NCBI GenBank assembly: GCA_038373885.1
Contig: JAWZYV010018266.1
Location: 356,001-420,000, forward strand
Source: Cheiracanthium punctorium
Lineage: Eukaryota; Arthropoda; Arachnida; Araneae; Cheiracanthiidae
Direction of reading: 5' to 3'
DNA length: 64,000 bases
The position numbers and the translations under genes are program-made. Under the pieces are notes generated by a model that was given only the letters and a program-made list of their open reading frames with translations, did no database searches and was not told the DNA's origin. Positions 11,771-23,714 of the stretch are shown piece by piece (the stretch's first letter is position 1; every line of letters starts with the position of its first letter).

Positions 11771-12493
11771 ATCCCACAATATATGTCTTAACTTCCCCTT
11801 CCTAATACAAAATATAACTAAATCTATCTAACTTGTTTTCATTTCTATTAACTTAAAGAGGCCAGCTAGTACAACTCCTGTATGAGAAAGAAGTCGGGAC
11901 CAGTTATCCCGGATCGATTCTACATGTCTACCAATGAAAATGCTACTATCTCCTCTTGTGATGCCTTTCATTTCTACAATGGCCTACACCTCGCCGGAAG
12001 AAAGAAAGCGCATTCAGTAGTGCTCAGTTCCGCATTGGTCGAATCACTAAACCCCGTTCCAATAAGAACACAGAAAGTGAAGCATCATTCGGTTTTGGTC
12101 GGTGTTTAGGAAGGCGTACTCCACTCTGGGCTGGACTGCCGTGGAACCGTGTAGCTAATGTGAGCTGGTGCACCTAAAATCCGTCGTGGCTTCAATATGC
12201 TACATGCTGGAACGATACCTTTCGGGTTCATTCAGGGCCGATTTCAGGTGGTGGTTGGTCCCTCACTTGGAATTGGTTCAAAATTAGGGACCAACAAGCG
12301 GACGTCCTGAGGTCAATGGTACCTTTTTCCACGGGGATAGTGCAACTGTCTATCCACACGAGAAAAACAACAACAACAATAGTACTCACACAGTAGACTA
12401 AAGGGTTTCCCAGCACTTTCTCTCTCAAATGTCCAGCTAGCTAACAACATATAAGACACGCTCATCTTTCAAACAATAAGGATACATCATACA
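11771..12493 (+). repeat. SINE-like or unknown interspersed repeat with AAC tail (candidate)
   Basis: About 11,880-12,380 is less AT-rich than its surroundings and ends in an (AAC)n tract at 12,366-12,380. A short simple tail after a GC-richer body is typical of SINEs. I cannot identify clear A and B boxes. A 75-codon plus frame (11,882-12,109) matches no family I know. Confidence 0.3.
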
Positions 12494-14324
12494 GGGTGTT
12501 TAGGAAATAAAACTCTGATTTCAGAATTAAAAATCAGCACAACAAAGATCTATAAAGGAATGCAGCCAACCGTAATTTTAAATTATGTAACCTGTAAAAA
12601 TTTTGTGCAGACGTTTCGAAATAGAAGTTATATAGCTGGTAAAGGACAGCAGATTTCCTTTAATGGAAGAGAGCCTGTTGTACGTAATATTAGTGATATA
12701 AGTCGTAATCTTTATGCTGAAAATTGAAACGTTATAGACTTTATGTTAAAAAATCGGCAAGAAAGTGGGTTAGAACCCTGAAACACCTTCTTGCATACGC
12801 TGCTGCCAACAGGCGGCACTGCACGCTGAATTCCATCCAAGATCTTTATGTAAAAGCATAAACTGATTTTCAACATGCAGTCGCAACACAACCTTTCTAA
12901 AATGTCCACAGTTCGACATACCGAGGGGTCGCAAACGAATAATGAAATTTGTCATCACAGCCAAACATGTCTCAATGGAAACGAATTCACATGCGCAAAT
13001 CGGTGATTCAAGCTCAACCAGCGTATTGGGATGATTTTGGTAGACATTATATTTTCACGTTCCCTACAGAATGTCACAAGGAGTCAAAGCATGATTACAG
13101 GGCAATGGAATCTTTTGCATGATTTTTTTGCAACTTACATAATGAGCATGTGTTTCCTTCACATTTCTATTGATCTTTGCTTTTGAAATAAGGGTGTTAT
13201 TGGCTGGACATACTGCACAATCTGCGTTTGTTAATGGAAGATTGCGTCAAACTTTAAAGTTGCCCTTCATCAATTTTTTTTCATTTTTTTTTTACTAAAA
13301 ACAATAATTTTCAAAGAGTACGGGAATGATAGGCTAGTGATCAAAGTGACAAGTATAGAAAAATTAATTTCAATTCCACGCAAGCATTTCCCTAAAATAT
13401 ACTAGAGGGTCGAGTGTCCAGTGCTTCATTTTGAGCTTTGATGACAGTGATTATGGAAAAAGCTTAATGGCTTTTAATAATTTCTATTTCCTTTTATTTA
13501 TCGGATTTAAATGATTAAAATATTATATTAAAGAGAGAAACTAGCAAATAATTGAAAGTGAAAGATATTTTCTCCTAAAATTCAGATATCACCGACTTTT
13601 CTTTGATTTGAACAATTTCATTAATTGAACACGTATACCTCAAAAAGGTGTTATCCTTTGAACCTTTATAAGTAGTTCAATACTTCAAATATCCTTGGAA
13701 ACAAATCATATATTAAGGGAGTTAATATGAGTATACATAATTCATCTTTTCTCTTGGAAAAAGTGTGATAACGATAATTTATAATTGATTTCGGTAATTA
13801 TTCTCGAAAACATTACTAAAGAAATCTTAATCACCATTTCCCCCAAAATAGCAAATTTTTCCCTTCAGGATACTTTTAGTCCTTTTATACCTAACAATTA
13901 GTCAGTAATTAAGTTAATCGCTGTTTGTTCGATGGGTTCTTAATTATTGCACGTACATTCTTTGTGCTTTCAACGGATAAAATTTATATTGGTGGATAAT
14001 TTCCCGAGTACTTTGATGGAAAATAGCATAGAATATGTGGTAATTAGATATGATTGAGAAGTTTTGTTTTGTATGCAGAAATACAATGCATGCGAAATTG
14101 TCAAAGAATTAATGGAACACATTAACACACATATCAGGGAAATTTTGTAAATGCTTGCTGAGAGGTAAAGGGGCCAATTTGTTTTTGTAATTTATTTATG
14201 TAGTAAACAACCGCAAAAAGGTTACTATGAATAGCAACTGAATACCGAGTCCTAACCTGCAGTGAAAAAAGAAAATTAAGTTTACTCATATACGCGTATT
14301 CTTTTTTTCTAAATATACACTACA

Positions 14325-14327
<3 letters not shown>
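12494..14327. other. AT-rich DNA with a possible DNA-transposon end
   Basis: TACAGGGTGTTTAGGAAAT at 12,492-12,510 resembles the terminus of many arthropod DNA transposons, but I found no matching inverted end. Minus-strand frames at 12,712-12,964 overlap each other and are unrecognised. The remainder is AT-rich with no features. Confidence 0.4.

Positions 14328-14390
<63 letters not shown>
14328..14390. repeat. Compound (TA)n(TG)n microsatellite
   Basis: Uninterrupted alternation of TA followed by TG dinucleotides, a purine-pyrimidine alternating run prone to slippage. Confidence 0.95.
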
Positions 14391-14391
<1 letters not shown>

Positions 14392-14589
14392 ATGCGTGTG
14401 TGAAAGGTACAGATGCACAAGTCACACTATCCACTTTTCCCAAACTCAAATTTTCCATATTTAATTTTAAAGAATAGTTTAAAAGCATTATTGTAGTCTT
14501 AAGAATCTGTGCAAGTAGTTGTTATGTCAATAAATATATCATACACCTACACACTCACCCAAAATATATATATATAAATAAATAAATGT

Positions 14590-14608
14590 AATATATATAT
14601 ATATATAT

Positions 14609-14680
<72 letters not shown>
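14590..14680. repeat. (TA)n microsatellite
   Basis: About 90 bp of TA dinucleotides with a single TATG interruption near 14,610. Confidence 0.95.
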
Positions 14681-14685
<5 letters not shown>

Positions 14686-16061
14686 TTCGTATATTCTCGA
14701 AATTCATTCCTGATATTTTTATAATTAACTATTTTCGCACATATTATTAGTAGAACGCCAAATAGGAAGACTAAAGCTAAAAATGACTCAATTACGTCCT
14801 TGAGAAATTTTGTTTACAGATAATGGTTGGAGAGAAAAACACATCGTCTCCAGGCTACCGTATAAGAGCATTTGCTTGTGTGTGTCTTTGGACACTCATG
14901 TCTTCATAAATTTAATTTTAATCATCAGTAACTCTAAAGAAGCAAAAATGACTTAACCTTTTGCAGGCCAATGTTCCCGATTGAGAACATCGAATTAATA
15001 ATATTATTCAAAAATTAATAATAATATTAAAAATAATATTCAAAAATGGAATTTTGTCAATACTGACTTGAAAAATTAGCAGATAAATTTAAAAGATGAC
15101 TCGATTTTTCAAAACAGAAGTTGCATTTCTATCACTAGTGGAAAACTGGGCAAAAAATAATGGCATACCCATATTCATAAAATTTTTACAGAGCTTTCTT
15201 GATACAACCCCACCCCCTTCAAATTTAATTCATATTTTTATTTAAATTTAGCAATAATTTGTTTACTCATTCTTAATATTCCGCTTAGTATTTAAACTAT
15301 CCATCACTATGTAAAAAAAACACACAAAATACTGCTGTTAAACGATAAAATAAATAAAAACTTTGTGAAAAAAACACAATGACCCATGCTCCCTAGTGAA
15401 AATAGTTTATAAAACTTTTTCCTATTTTATTTTATGACTAATATCTTTTAACTAACGCATTAGAAGACAAAATACGACAAAAATAAAATAAAATATGCCT
15501 GGATTTGATTTCTATTTGTAAAAGATTAATTAACATTAAAACACAGGCTTAAGTACAAAACGTACTGCTTTCTCAACGTTCTCAGCAACATCAATTTAAA
15601 TTTCGCTGTTGTTTACACAGGTATATTTGTTCGTTTCGTTTTTGAAAAAAACACAGATTAAAAATCGCATCTTATCTACGACATGCGCTTAATGATACAA
15701 ATATCCATCAGCATCTAAAATCAATTGCAACTGCTAATATCTTGTTCATCAGGCGAAATGAAATAACATGTCTTTGCTTTCTTTATCTGGAGTTTCAGTT
15801 TATTGGAAAGACGTTTTATAATCGAAAGCGTTTCATTAGTTCTTTCAAACCTCCTCGCATAGCAGTAATTGTATAGAAGCTCTTTAAAACGACGGAAACT
15901 GATCGAAAAAGAAAGTTTATTTAGTTTCAGAGCATGACAGGCATAATTTAAGTTAATCTAAATTAGATTTAGGCTTTGATGAGCTACGAAAGGAATGTAC
16001 TGATAATTTTTTGTGGAATAATATAGTTAATTTCAAGCTCTGGTGCAATATTCTATATCAT
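14681..16061. other. AT-rich intergenic DNA with one short dispersed repeat
   Basis: No gene seen. Segment 15,308-15,392 matches the reverse complement of 48,660-48,745 (AAATACTG.TGTTAAACGATAAA and AAATAAAAACTTTGT landmarks). Confidence 0.5.
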
Positions 16062-16480
16062 ACAGGGAAAGTTGGCCCAAAATGATCCCCTTAAGGTTAA
16101 AACTTGTGTAAAATAACATGTATGTTTAAATAAAACTTCGGCCCTTTGCTATCATGTTTTACACTATATTTTGCATCAAACCATATTTTAATAATATTTT
16201 GAAAGCATAATGAGTAATGAAAATATGGAATTTTTATAAAGTGTCTAAATGATCATTTTACTCTCAACCCAAGGACAAAATGATCTTTCATTTGAAAATA
16301 ACTTTAAATATCGGCAAAATAAACGATATAAATGTATATATGATTATGCATAGTGAAATAAAACAAATTTTACAATCATATAGTATGCATAATTTATTGT
16401 ATGAAAATTTTAAAACCAAAAAGTGTCACTGACAATAAAATGGAATATTTTAAATTACATATAAAAAATTATGGCCTATA
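16062..16480 (+). mobile_element. Pogo-like non-autonomous element, copy B (right end not found)
   Basis: Starts TA then CAGGGAAAGTTGGCCCAAAA, and shares GACAAAATGATC.TTCATTTGAAAATAA and AAAAAGTGTCAC..ACAATAAAATGG with copies A and C. It is uninterrupted up to about 16,480, after which similarity to the other copies stops, so the right part is deleted or diverged. No coding capacity. Confidence 0.6.
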
Positions 16481-18759
16481 ACGGCAGTGGAAACAGTAAC
16501 ATGAGATATGCTCGAAAAAGTGTGGAACATTTACAATTAAATAGTAATAAAACATTTTGTATGTTATTTTTCGAGTACACTTTTCCAAAACTCGTGTATC
16601 ATTCGAATATTTTAAAATATGTTTTTTCAGAGCTGGTACTTTCGTTTGTACCACCTTGATATGTCCAAACAGCGTGATCCGAACAGTCTTACAAAAGCAT
16701 TTCTTTTTTTTTAAGCTAACATCCGGTCAAAGCTAAAATTATACTCTGCAAGTCAATAAAATTTGATTTTTGTGTAAATATTTCCATCAATATGTTCCGT
16801 GTTAAATGCGCATCGTGTATTTATTAATTTTTAAACTGTTATAAATGTATGCTATAACAGTAAAATACCCACAAAATTTGATTTAACAAAAGTGTATCGC
16901 TTTTGTTTCTTCGGTTTTGAGGCAGTATTATGTAGATATTTTTCGTGAAGTTTAACTAGTAATCCTAAGTAAGTGAAATACTAAAAACAAGAAAATCACT
17001 CACAGAATTTGAAGAAAGTTTTTAAAAAGTTAAGATAAATTGAATTTAAAATTAGCCATCCACACTTTCAGACAGGGAAAATATAAATACGAAAATATAT
17101 GAAATTTTCAAAACTACTGAACACAGAATTAGATATTCCGAATTTTCGCGAATGTTGAAATTTTGTAAGACGTAGAAATAATGTTCGAAAGAAATTGGTT
17201 TTGAAAGGTGTACAGAGAAAAGATTTTTCAAACGAAATGAGAAGCTTCGAAAGATATAGAAATACGTTTTGACAAAAACGAAAGAAGCCCAACAGTTGCA
17301 AATAAAAACTTTGGAGGGGATTTAAAGAATTAAAAGAAGTGTTCATGACATGTTCGTGAAGAAATAATGAAACATTTAAATATATATCTATATTCTGTGA
17401 GCTTCTAGGGAAAAGAAAAAAAAATAACCCTGATAAGAGAATTCGATTTATTACATAATCTTTTGAATAGACGAAATCTATATGTCTTAGGTCACGCTGA
17501 AAATTTAGACTTTAAGCAATACAGAAGTGTACATATGACAATTGCATTATACTTTATGAATACAATGTCTTATATCCTTTTTGATCAAGCTCACCCTTGA
17601 AAATTTTTGCCTCTGAAACCGGCAAAATCTCACACGCAATTTTCATGTCTGTTCACTCCTTTAATGTTTGCCTCATCTCTGAACATTCCACTCGAATATA
17701 TTATCGGATCTGGAAATTCTATTTAAAAAATTTTATAATCATTTTAAAGTTTCTCCTCGATAAACATGAATAACAAAACAGCCCGAAAATGCTCACCCAC
17801 GTACTTAAATGAACATATACCGAAGTACTTAGAAACACAAATGCATGTTTGTTTGTTTGTTTTTCCACATTGAGAATTATATCCCACCTTATTTTTGCAA
17901 ACATAATACGTAATAAATATATTGAAAACTGTAATAAAAATTATTGGAATATTGTATGAAATTTAAATCGACAATAAATTAATTTAAAATTATTCAATTA
18001 AAAATATTTTAATCTTACCTGACAGTACATTGCGTTTAACACCAGTAATTCATCTCAAGTTATGCAAATATTATTGAGTAGATTACTCAGAAAGAATGCG
18101 ATTTAAAGTTAACTTGATTAAGTTTATTAAAAATAAAATATTCAATAAAACATTACAAGGAGATATGCATATCAAATTTCTAAGTTACACAATACTATCT
18201 ATTTGAAACAACACAATTCTTAAGTATCTTACACACCTTCTGGAGCTGTTTGGTTATTCAAGAAAATTTATCCAATCATAATATTTTTAGTTTTACTACC
18301 TGCTACACAGGAGAAGGATGAGGCATCTTTGGAAAGGACATTACGTTCACATGTGACTACCTTGAAGTGTTGTCACGTGGAAAAAAAACATTTTTTTTCT
18401 TCATGATACTTTCACAAACACTTGTAAACCACATATTTCACTAATCTGAATTGCCAAGAATACAGTCAGCACTTATGCAAACAGAAATTTAAACGGTTGT
18501 GCTGGATTAAAAAAGATGAACTCCATCAGAAGCTTTCAGATAATAAACGCACATGGCTCACACAATTTTCTTCACAAATACATTTTCTTCATCTCATGGT
18601 AACACACAGAGTAAAAAATTTCTCTTTCTCAAATTTATATTCTGCTGCATTTAGACACAAATTCAAAAACATAAACTTCATTTTTCACAAGCAAAAACTT
18701 CAAATTTTAGGCTTCATCGAGAACGTAGACACACACACACACCAAACCCAAAAAATTAC
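16481..18759. other. AT-rich intergenic DNA, nothing recognised
   Basis: Several 60-90 codon frames occur on both strands, but none has a recognisable motif. Composition is uniformly AT-rich. Confidence 0.5.
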
Positions 18760-19030
18760 GTGAACAGATTCCACCGGAAAAATGTTTTTCCCGCTCAGTT
18801 CGTTGTTGCCAGAAACGAAATCAAAAAAAAAATCCTCGCTGCTAACACGGCAAACCGGAGAGAAGTTGCTTTGCTGTTGTCATTCCGGCTGCGAAGCAAA
18901 ACTGGTTCTGGCACCTGCTGCTTTGGAGGTCGGTGCGGGGTTTTACTAACTTGTGTATCGGCGCTTGCTTTGCTTTGGTCCTTTCTTTGTTGGTAAACAG
19001 TTCTGGCGTAGTTCTGGCTTTGTCACAAGA
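18760..19030. other. GC-richer, CpG-containing patch
   Basis: Composition changes abruptly for about 270 bp (for example CGGCAAACCGGAGAG and GGTCGGTGCGGGG). It could be an untranslated first exon or promoter, or part of an old element. A 180-codon minus-strand frame at 18,842-19,384 crosses it but shows no conserved motif and overlaps the mariner context, so I do not call a gene. Confidence 0.25.
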
Positions 19031-19437
19031 TTTATTTTTGTGACAAAAACAAATTTGTTTAATCTCTAGAACATTTTCGCACATTTTGTTCAACGTCAGT
19101 TGAAAGGTAAGAAACCATGTACTTTGAAAATCAAATGTCATAGAAAAAATTGCAAGGGGGGCAGTCAAATGCAAACAAGACGGGCTGTATGACATTGGAA
19201 ATGATAGACAGGTATTTGCACAAAAGTGTGCTCCATTGGGATTGACAAAGTAAAAGCGAAAACGCTCATCGCTCTGCCATATGTATGTTCGACGTGCTCG
19301 AATTGAGGTGTATGAGTAGTGTGTGCGTTCAGCACATACAAGGAGGATGGGAAAGAGGTGAAGTTTCTTTTTTGAATCCACCAAAGTTCATGCACAGCGG
19401 TAAATGGAATCTCTCCGAAAATCAAGCGCACCATCAA

Positions 19438-19770
19438 GTGCAAACGCCCAGAATGTTGAAGGATGATCATCACTCTGCTGCAAGATATTGGCAGCCCACA
19501 TATTACCAAAGTTGTTTGGACCATTGCACAAGAGTTTTATCGGATAATACTTACACATCCCTCACATGGTCGAGATTTTTCACCTTTCGATTTCCATATT
19601 ATTTAAAAACCCATTAATTACATTCAGACACGACGATTTCTTTTAAATGGAGATGTCCAGAATTTTCTACATCCATGGTACATCGACAATCTCACAAAAA
19701 ATTACATTAATGAATTGATCATCTTGTGTCACAGTGGGATTAATGCCTCAAAAGTTATGACAATCATTTT
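19438..19770 (+). pseudogene. Mariner-type (DD34D) transposase fragment
   Basis: In one plus frame the sequence reads ITLLQD, then HPSHGRDFSPFDFHII, with exactly 34 residues between the aspartate of LQD and that of PFD. This is the spacing of mariner DD34D transposases. The flanking pattern (a histidine after LQD; a P-S..DFSPFDFH block for the usual SPDLAPSDFH) supports it. It continues past a TAA (19,604-19,606) through NGDVQNFLHPWYID, equivalent to the conserved C-terminal helix. The first catalytic aspartate and N-terminal DNA-binding half are absent, and another in-frame TGA lies at the left end. An old, inactive relic. Confidence 0.75.
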
Positions 19771-20689
19771 TGCAATTATAAACAGTTTTAACATACTTTT
19801 TCTCCCATCCCTCTTATTTTCATTTTACTGGCTCTTTTATGTGATCTCCGTTCTTTTCCCTAATAACATCAGATTATATAAATTGGTAAATGATTTTAAA
19901 AAAAACGTACTCTCACACCCGCTCTTTGCTGGGACAACATAAATATTTCCCAGTCATTCTGAAGTTATAGCAAATATTTCATCTCCTCCAAACCTGAAGA
20001 CACGTTCTATTGGCAGTAAAACGATTACAACAGGCACTTACGAGATTAGCAAATCGTTTTAAACTATTTAATTTTACGACCTTACCCTCTCTCAGAAAGA
20101 GTCGATCCCGATGAATAGCAGGATTAGTGTAATTAATAGTCGTCCGACACTAATTCCTTCCGGCAGATAATGTAGCGCAAAATTATTTTAATTTGTAGTT
20201 AATCATAATTTCTGGACTTTGAATAAATTCTTTTCAAACTTAAGGAATGAACTGTGCATAAAGAGTGTATTTTTTCTGTGTTTCATTATTAAGTATTTGT
20301 TTTATAAACTAATTATTTTAGCAAATCAATCGAATTTTTAAATATACCGTTTTATTTTCAATTTAAATTTCCTATCCCACAATAAAACTTCAGACATTAA
20401 ATCTGTTATAATATAGATAATTACAGGCAGTGAAAGTGCTTCATAAAGCGTGATAGTTTATTTTCCTTTGTAAATCTATACAAGGAGTTTCAAAATGTTT
20501 TGGGGAAAATTTTAAAATGCTGTCTTTACCCCCACCCTCCCCACGTCGACTACCAGTATGGTTTAAATTAAACTTACTAACTAAATCTTAACCACCAATA
20601 CGGTACGTGGAGGCTCCGGTTCTACTGAGCGGACGGAGAAATAAAAAGGAAGAAAACATTATTACTTGAAAATATTTATTGAAAAAGAT
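19771..20689. other. AT-rich intergenic DNA, nothing recognised
   Basis: No gene or repeat boundary is visible. A short C-rich run (ACCCCCACCCTCCCC) lies near 20,530. Confidence 0.5.
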
Positions 20690-20710
20690 ACAGCAGTATT
20701 TCAGTTACTA

Positions 20711-20800
20711 TTCAACATATAAATCTATTGTAACACTTGTCAGCCAGTGGAATAAGTTTTTGTAGTTCATAGAAGTTTGCCGCTTGAGAATGGAGCCGGC
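20711..20800 (-). pseudogene. C-terminal tail of a mariner-like transposase (candidate)
   Basis: The minus strand reads RRLHSQAANFYELQKLIPLADKC followed by YNRF and a stop. This matches the pattern of the mariner C-terminus (SQ..FY..GI.KL..R.DKC...), but with the final VEK missing. Upstream frames are broken. The fragment is short, so the assignment is tentative. Confidence 0.4.
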
Positions 20801-21000
20801 GTGTCTCAGCTATTTGCAGCCTTCATCTGGGGAAAAGTGATACCCGGACAGGCATTTCTTAGGTGCCTATTGCTGGGAAAACCATCCGTACTGTACGGAA
20901 TTCGCCTTCCATTATCAGTTTTAAACTATTTTTACGCGCAGTTACTCTCAATCACTTTTTTAACTGCTCTTTCATAGTTTGAATGAATTTTCAAAGTTAG

Positions 21001-21040
21001 GAAGTAGAATTAGGTGGCTAACTGCCACCTAATTCACTTC
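21001..21040. repeat. Short near-perfect hairpin
   Basis: The arms AATTAGGTGGC and GCCACCTAATT, extended by GAAGT/ACTTC with a one-base bulge, pair over about 17 bp around a 5-base loop. No neighbouring gene. It could be a tiny foldback or element end. Confidence 0.6.
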
Positions 21041-21348
21041 CTCCTCCAATTTTAACATTGTCTCTTACAATAAATTTTCTCCGCATCGCAAGCTTTCGTT
21101 AAAAGTCAGTCGAGCATAAATGAATCAAAATTAATTTACTTTGTATTCGAAATCAAACTCAGACATAAGTTTCTTAATTCAGTGATTTCTCAGTTCTCTC
21201 GTAATTTTAGAAATCTAAATGCTTTCTGTGCTCAATTAAATCTGGAATTTCACGAGGAGTGATAAAAAAAGGTTACAAGTTGAATAAAGAAATATTTATT
21301 AACAATAGACAGGAAATACAAAAGGAAATTAAGAGGCATGCGTGCCTA

Positions 21349-21881
21349 TCACTTTTCGACATAATCACCAAGTCTATTTAGGCATTTATCAGAACGCAGA
21401 TCCAGCTTGTTTAACCCGTCTTAGTGGAAATCAGGTCTCTGGACATTGATCCAGGTCTCGGCGGATGTTTTCATAGCACTGTCTGAAGAGAACCGTGTGC
21501 CGGATAAGTGCTCCTTCAACCACGGAAATAGGAAATAGGGTTAATTCCTACTTTACGGTGCTTCTTGGCGCGTTTTCAAAAATCGCCAATTTTGTGCGTT
21601 TTCCCATCTTGTCTCAGAAAACAAATAAAAGTCGCCAAGGTTACCACATTTAAACTTCTTATTGTCTCGTTGGCTAAGAAGCACCGTAAACTGGGAATCA
21701 ACCTATAATAGTCACTGGGTGCCAAATCTGGGCTATATGGAAGGTGACTCAAGATTTCCCACCTTAAGCGTCTCAACAATTCCTGTGTTAATTGAGCCTT
21801 ATGGAGCCTGGCATTGTCATGCAGGAGGATGACACCTTCACTCAACATTCCTGACATTACTCCACAATATGTAACTTTCAA
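21349..21881 (-). pseudogene. Mariner-type (DD34D) transposase fragment
   Basis: The minus-strand frame 21,881-21,576 contains ILLHDNARLH and LPYSPDLAPSDYY. There are 34 residues between the two aspartates, the mariner spacing. The reading then loses frame, and a C-terminal block LNRLGDYVEK with a stop is recognisable at about 21,390-21,349. The DNA-binding half and first catalytic aspartate are missing. A short duplicated motif (ACGGTGCTTCTT at about 21,556 and 21,681) suggests an internal rearrangement. Inactive. Confidence 0.8.
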
Positions 21882-23714
21882 ATGCTTATAAACTTTTTTT
21901 GATCATCCCTCGCAACAATTTTTTCCCAGTTGTTGTTTTAACTATTAAAATTATTTTAATGTGATATGCCAATACACATTTATGTTGGGTTCATCGGAAT
22001 TTAATGTCGTTTTCTTGCATGACTTTCCGATCGATCCAATACTCTCGAATCTCTCAAAAAAGAAGAAACTTTTAAAAAAGACATGAAACGTTTATTTCTT
22101 TTTCTTAGTATTTGATATTACAAAATTAGTCAGAAGGCATTTTTTATTCAGTTAATTTTTTTTTCATTTACTTTAATTTTATTTTTCCTGGACAAAAGAA
22201 AGAGCAACAATTCTCACAAGTCATTTTTTAATGTATTGTAAGTACTGAGTATTTGCGTACGTATGAAATCAGACGCGACTGACACAGAATAGAAGATACA
22301 ATAAATAAGTGGTGTCATTTTGCGAAAAAACGGGAGGTTAATAAAAACCTGCAATACCTAAATAATGGTTCAACAAGTTCAGAATTTGTACTCTATATAA
22401 CTCTAATGCGAATAATAAAATGTGTTGATAGAAAATAAAACTATTTAAGCATTTTAGCTAGAAATAATGACTGTCGTTTAAATATGTCTGATGATAATTT
22501 CGTTATTCCTTTTAATACATTGAAGTAGTTAATGACACATATTGCGACATACTAAATAAGTATGCATTTTAACAAATACGATAGCATGCGTTGCAGAAAA
22601 ATATCTGGTCGTCTGCGTTGAGAAAAAAAAAATGTATGTATAATAAATACAATGGATCTCTTCAGAGGGGAAAAAGTAATTCCTAAAATGGAGAACTCTT
22701 ATTTAAATAAATTTAAATTTTTACGCTAGATTGCATGTACATTGTTTAAGTTCCAAATGTTTATGAAGCCTGTTGTTACAATAAAATAAGTAAACGTATA
22801 TATTTTAACACTGTAAATAACAACCTTACGCGTTACACCATAGCAGGAAGAAATGCATGAAAAACAAATAAATCATGTGTCATCTCTGGGTTTTATTTTT
22901 AAAATAAATCATTTTATAGAATGAATAAAGAAATTCTTTGAGTGTGCTGATTTATTCGACACATCATATTATTGAAAGAAAAGGATGAAAAATATTGTAT
23001 CGCAAAAAATGAATCAGGCATCTTTTTTAGAAATAACCACACAACAAGAACATGTCAAGTGATGAGTTCCGAATAAACAGTATTACAGCAGCATAATAAT
23101 TTCTCGTCCTGTGTTGAATGGGTCTTCCTGAAATTCGGTAATATTTCCCGTAAAATTTCAGTAATTTGTTAATTTGAAAAAAATTTTATGAGGCATTTTC
23201 CCCAATAAGGTCTTATTATTTTGTTATATAAAATAATAATGAACATCTACATTAAAGACGTGATATGTTGAAATGAAACTTCAAATATGACATTTTTCTA
23301 GAGACTAATTTTAAAAAAATCAAAAAATGGAAATTTTCTTATGAACACAAATATACGATTGTTACAATTACTACGAAGATCAATTCCCCCCCCCTAAATA
23401 TTCTGTTTTTATAAAAGATGATTTAAAATGGTCGTTCGGTGTTATTAGTCACAGTTGCGAATGCAACTAATAATGTTCCAAATAGTAATGACAACCATTT
23501 CAAGCATACTCGAACAAACAACTAATTCATCGATACCGTATCCACTCATGACTGAAGAAGATTGCATCTTTCAATATGTTAATGCTAGGTCGGAATTTAA
23601 TTTCTCGAAGTCCTACTCTTATTCTTGGGGAATTTCTTCATCATATTTCTAAAAAGTCCAGGACTAAAATATTTAATAGCACTCTATGAGACTTTATCAA
23701 ATCCAAAGTTATAC
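21882..23714. other. AT-rich intergenic DNA, nothing recognised
   Basis: No coding or repeat structure supported. The 65-codon frame at 23,455-23,652 lacks recognisable motifs. Confidence 0.5.

Noticed and set aside
12712..12964. Two overlapping minus-strand frames of about 65 codons
   Set aside because: No recognisable family or repeat support; kept only as background.
18842..19524. Minus-strand frames of 180 and 119 codons, plus the 110-codon plus frame at 19,285-19,617
   Set aside because: No conserved motif, mutually overlapping, and the right part is explained better by the mariner DD34D fragment in another plus frame.
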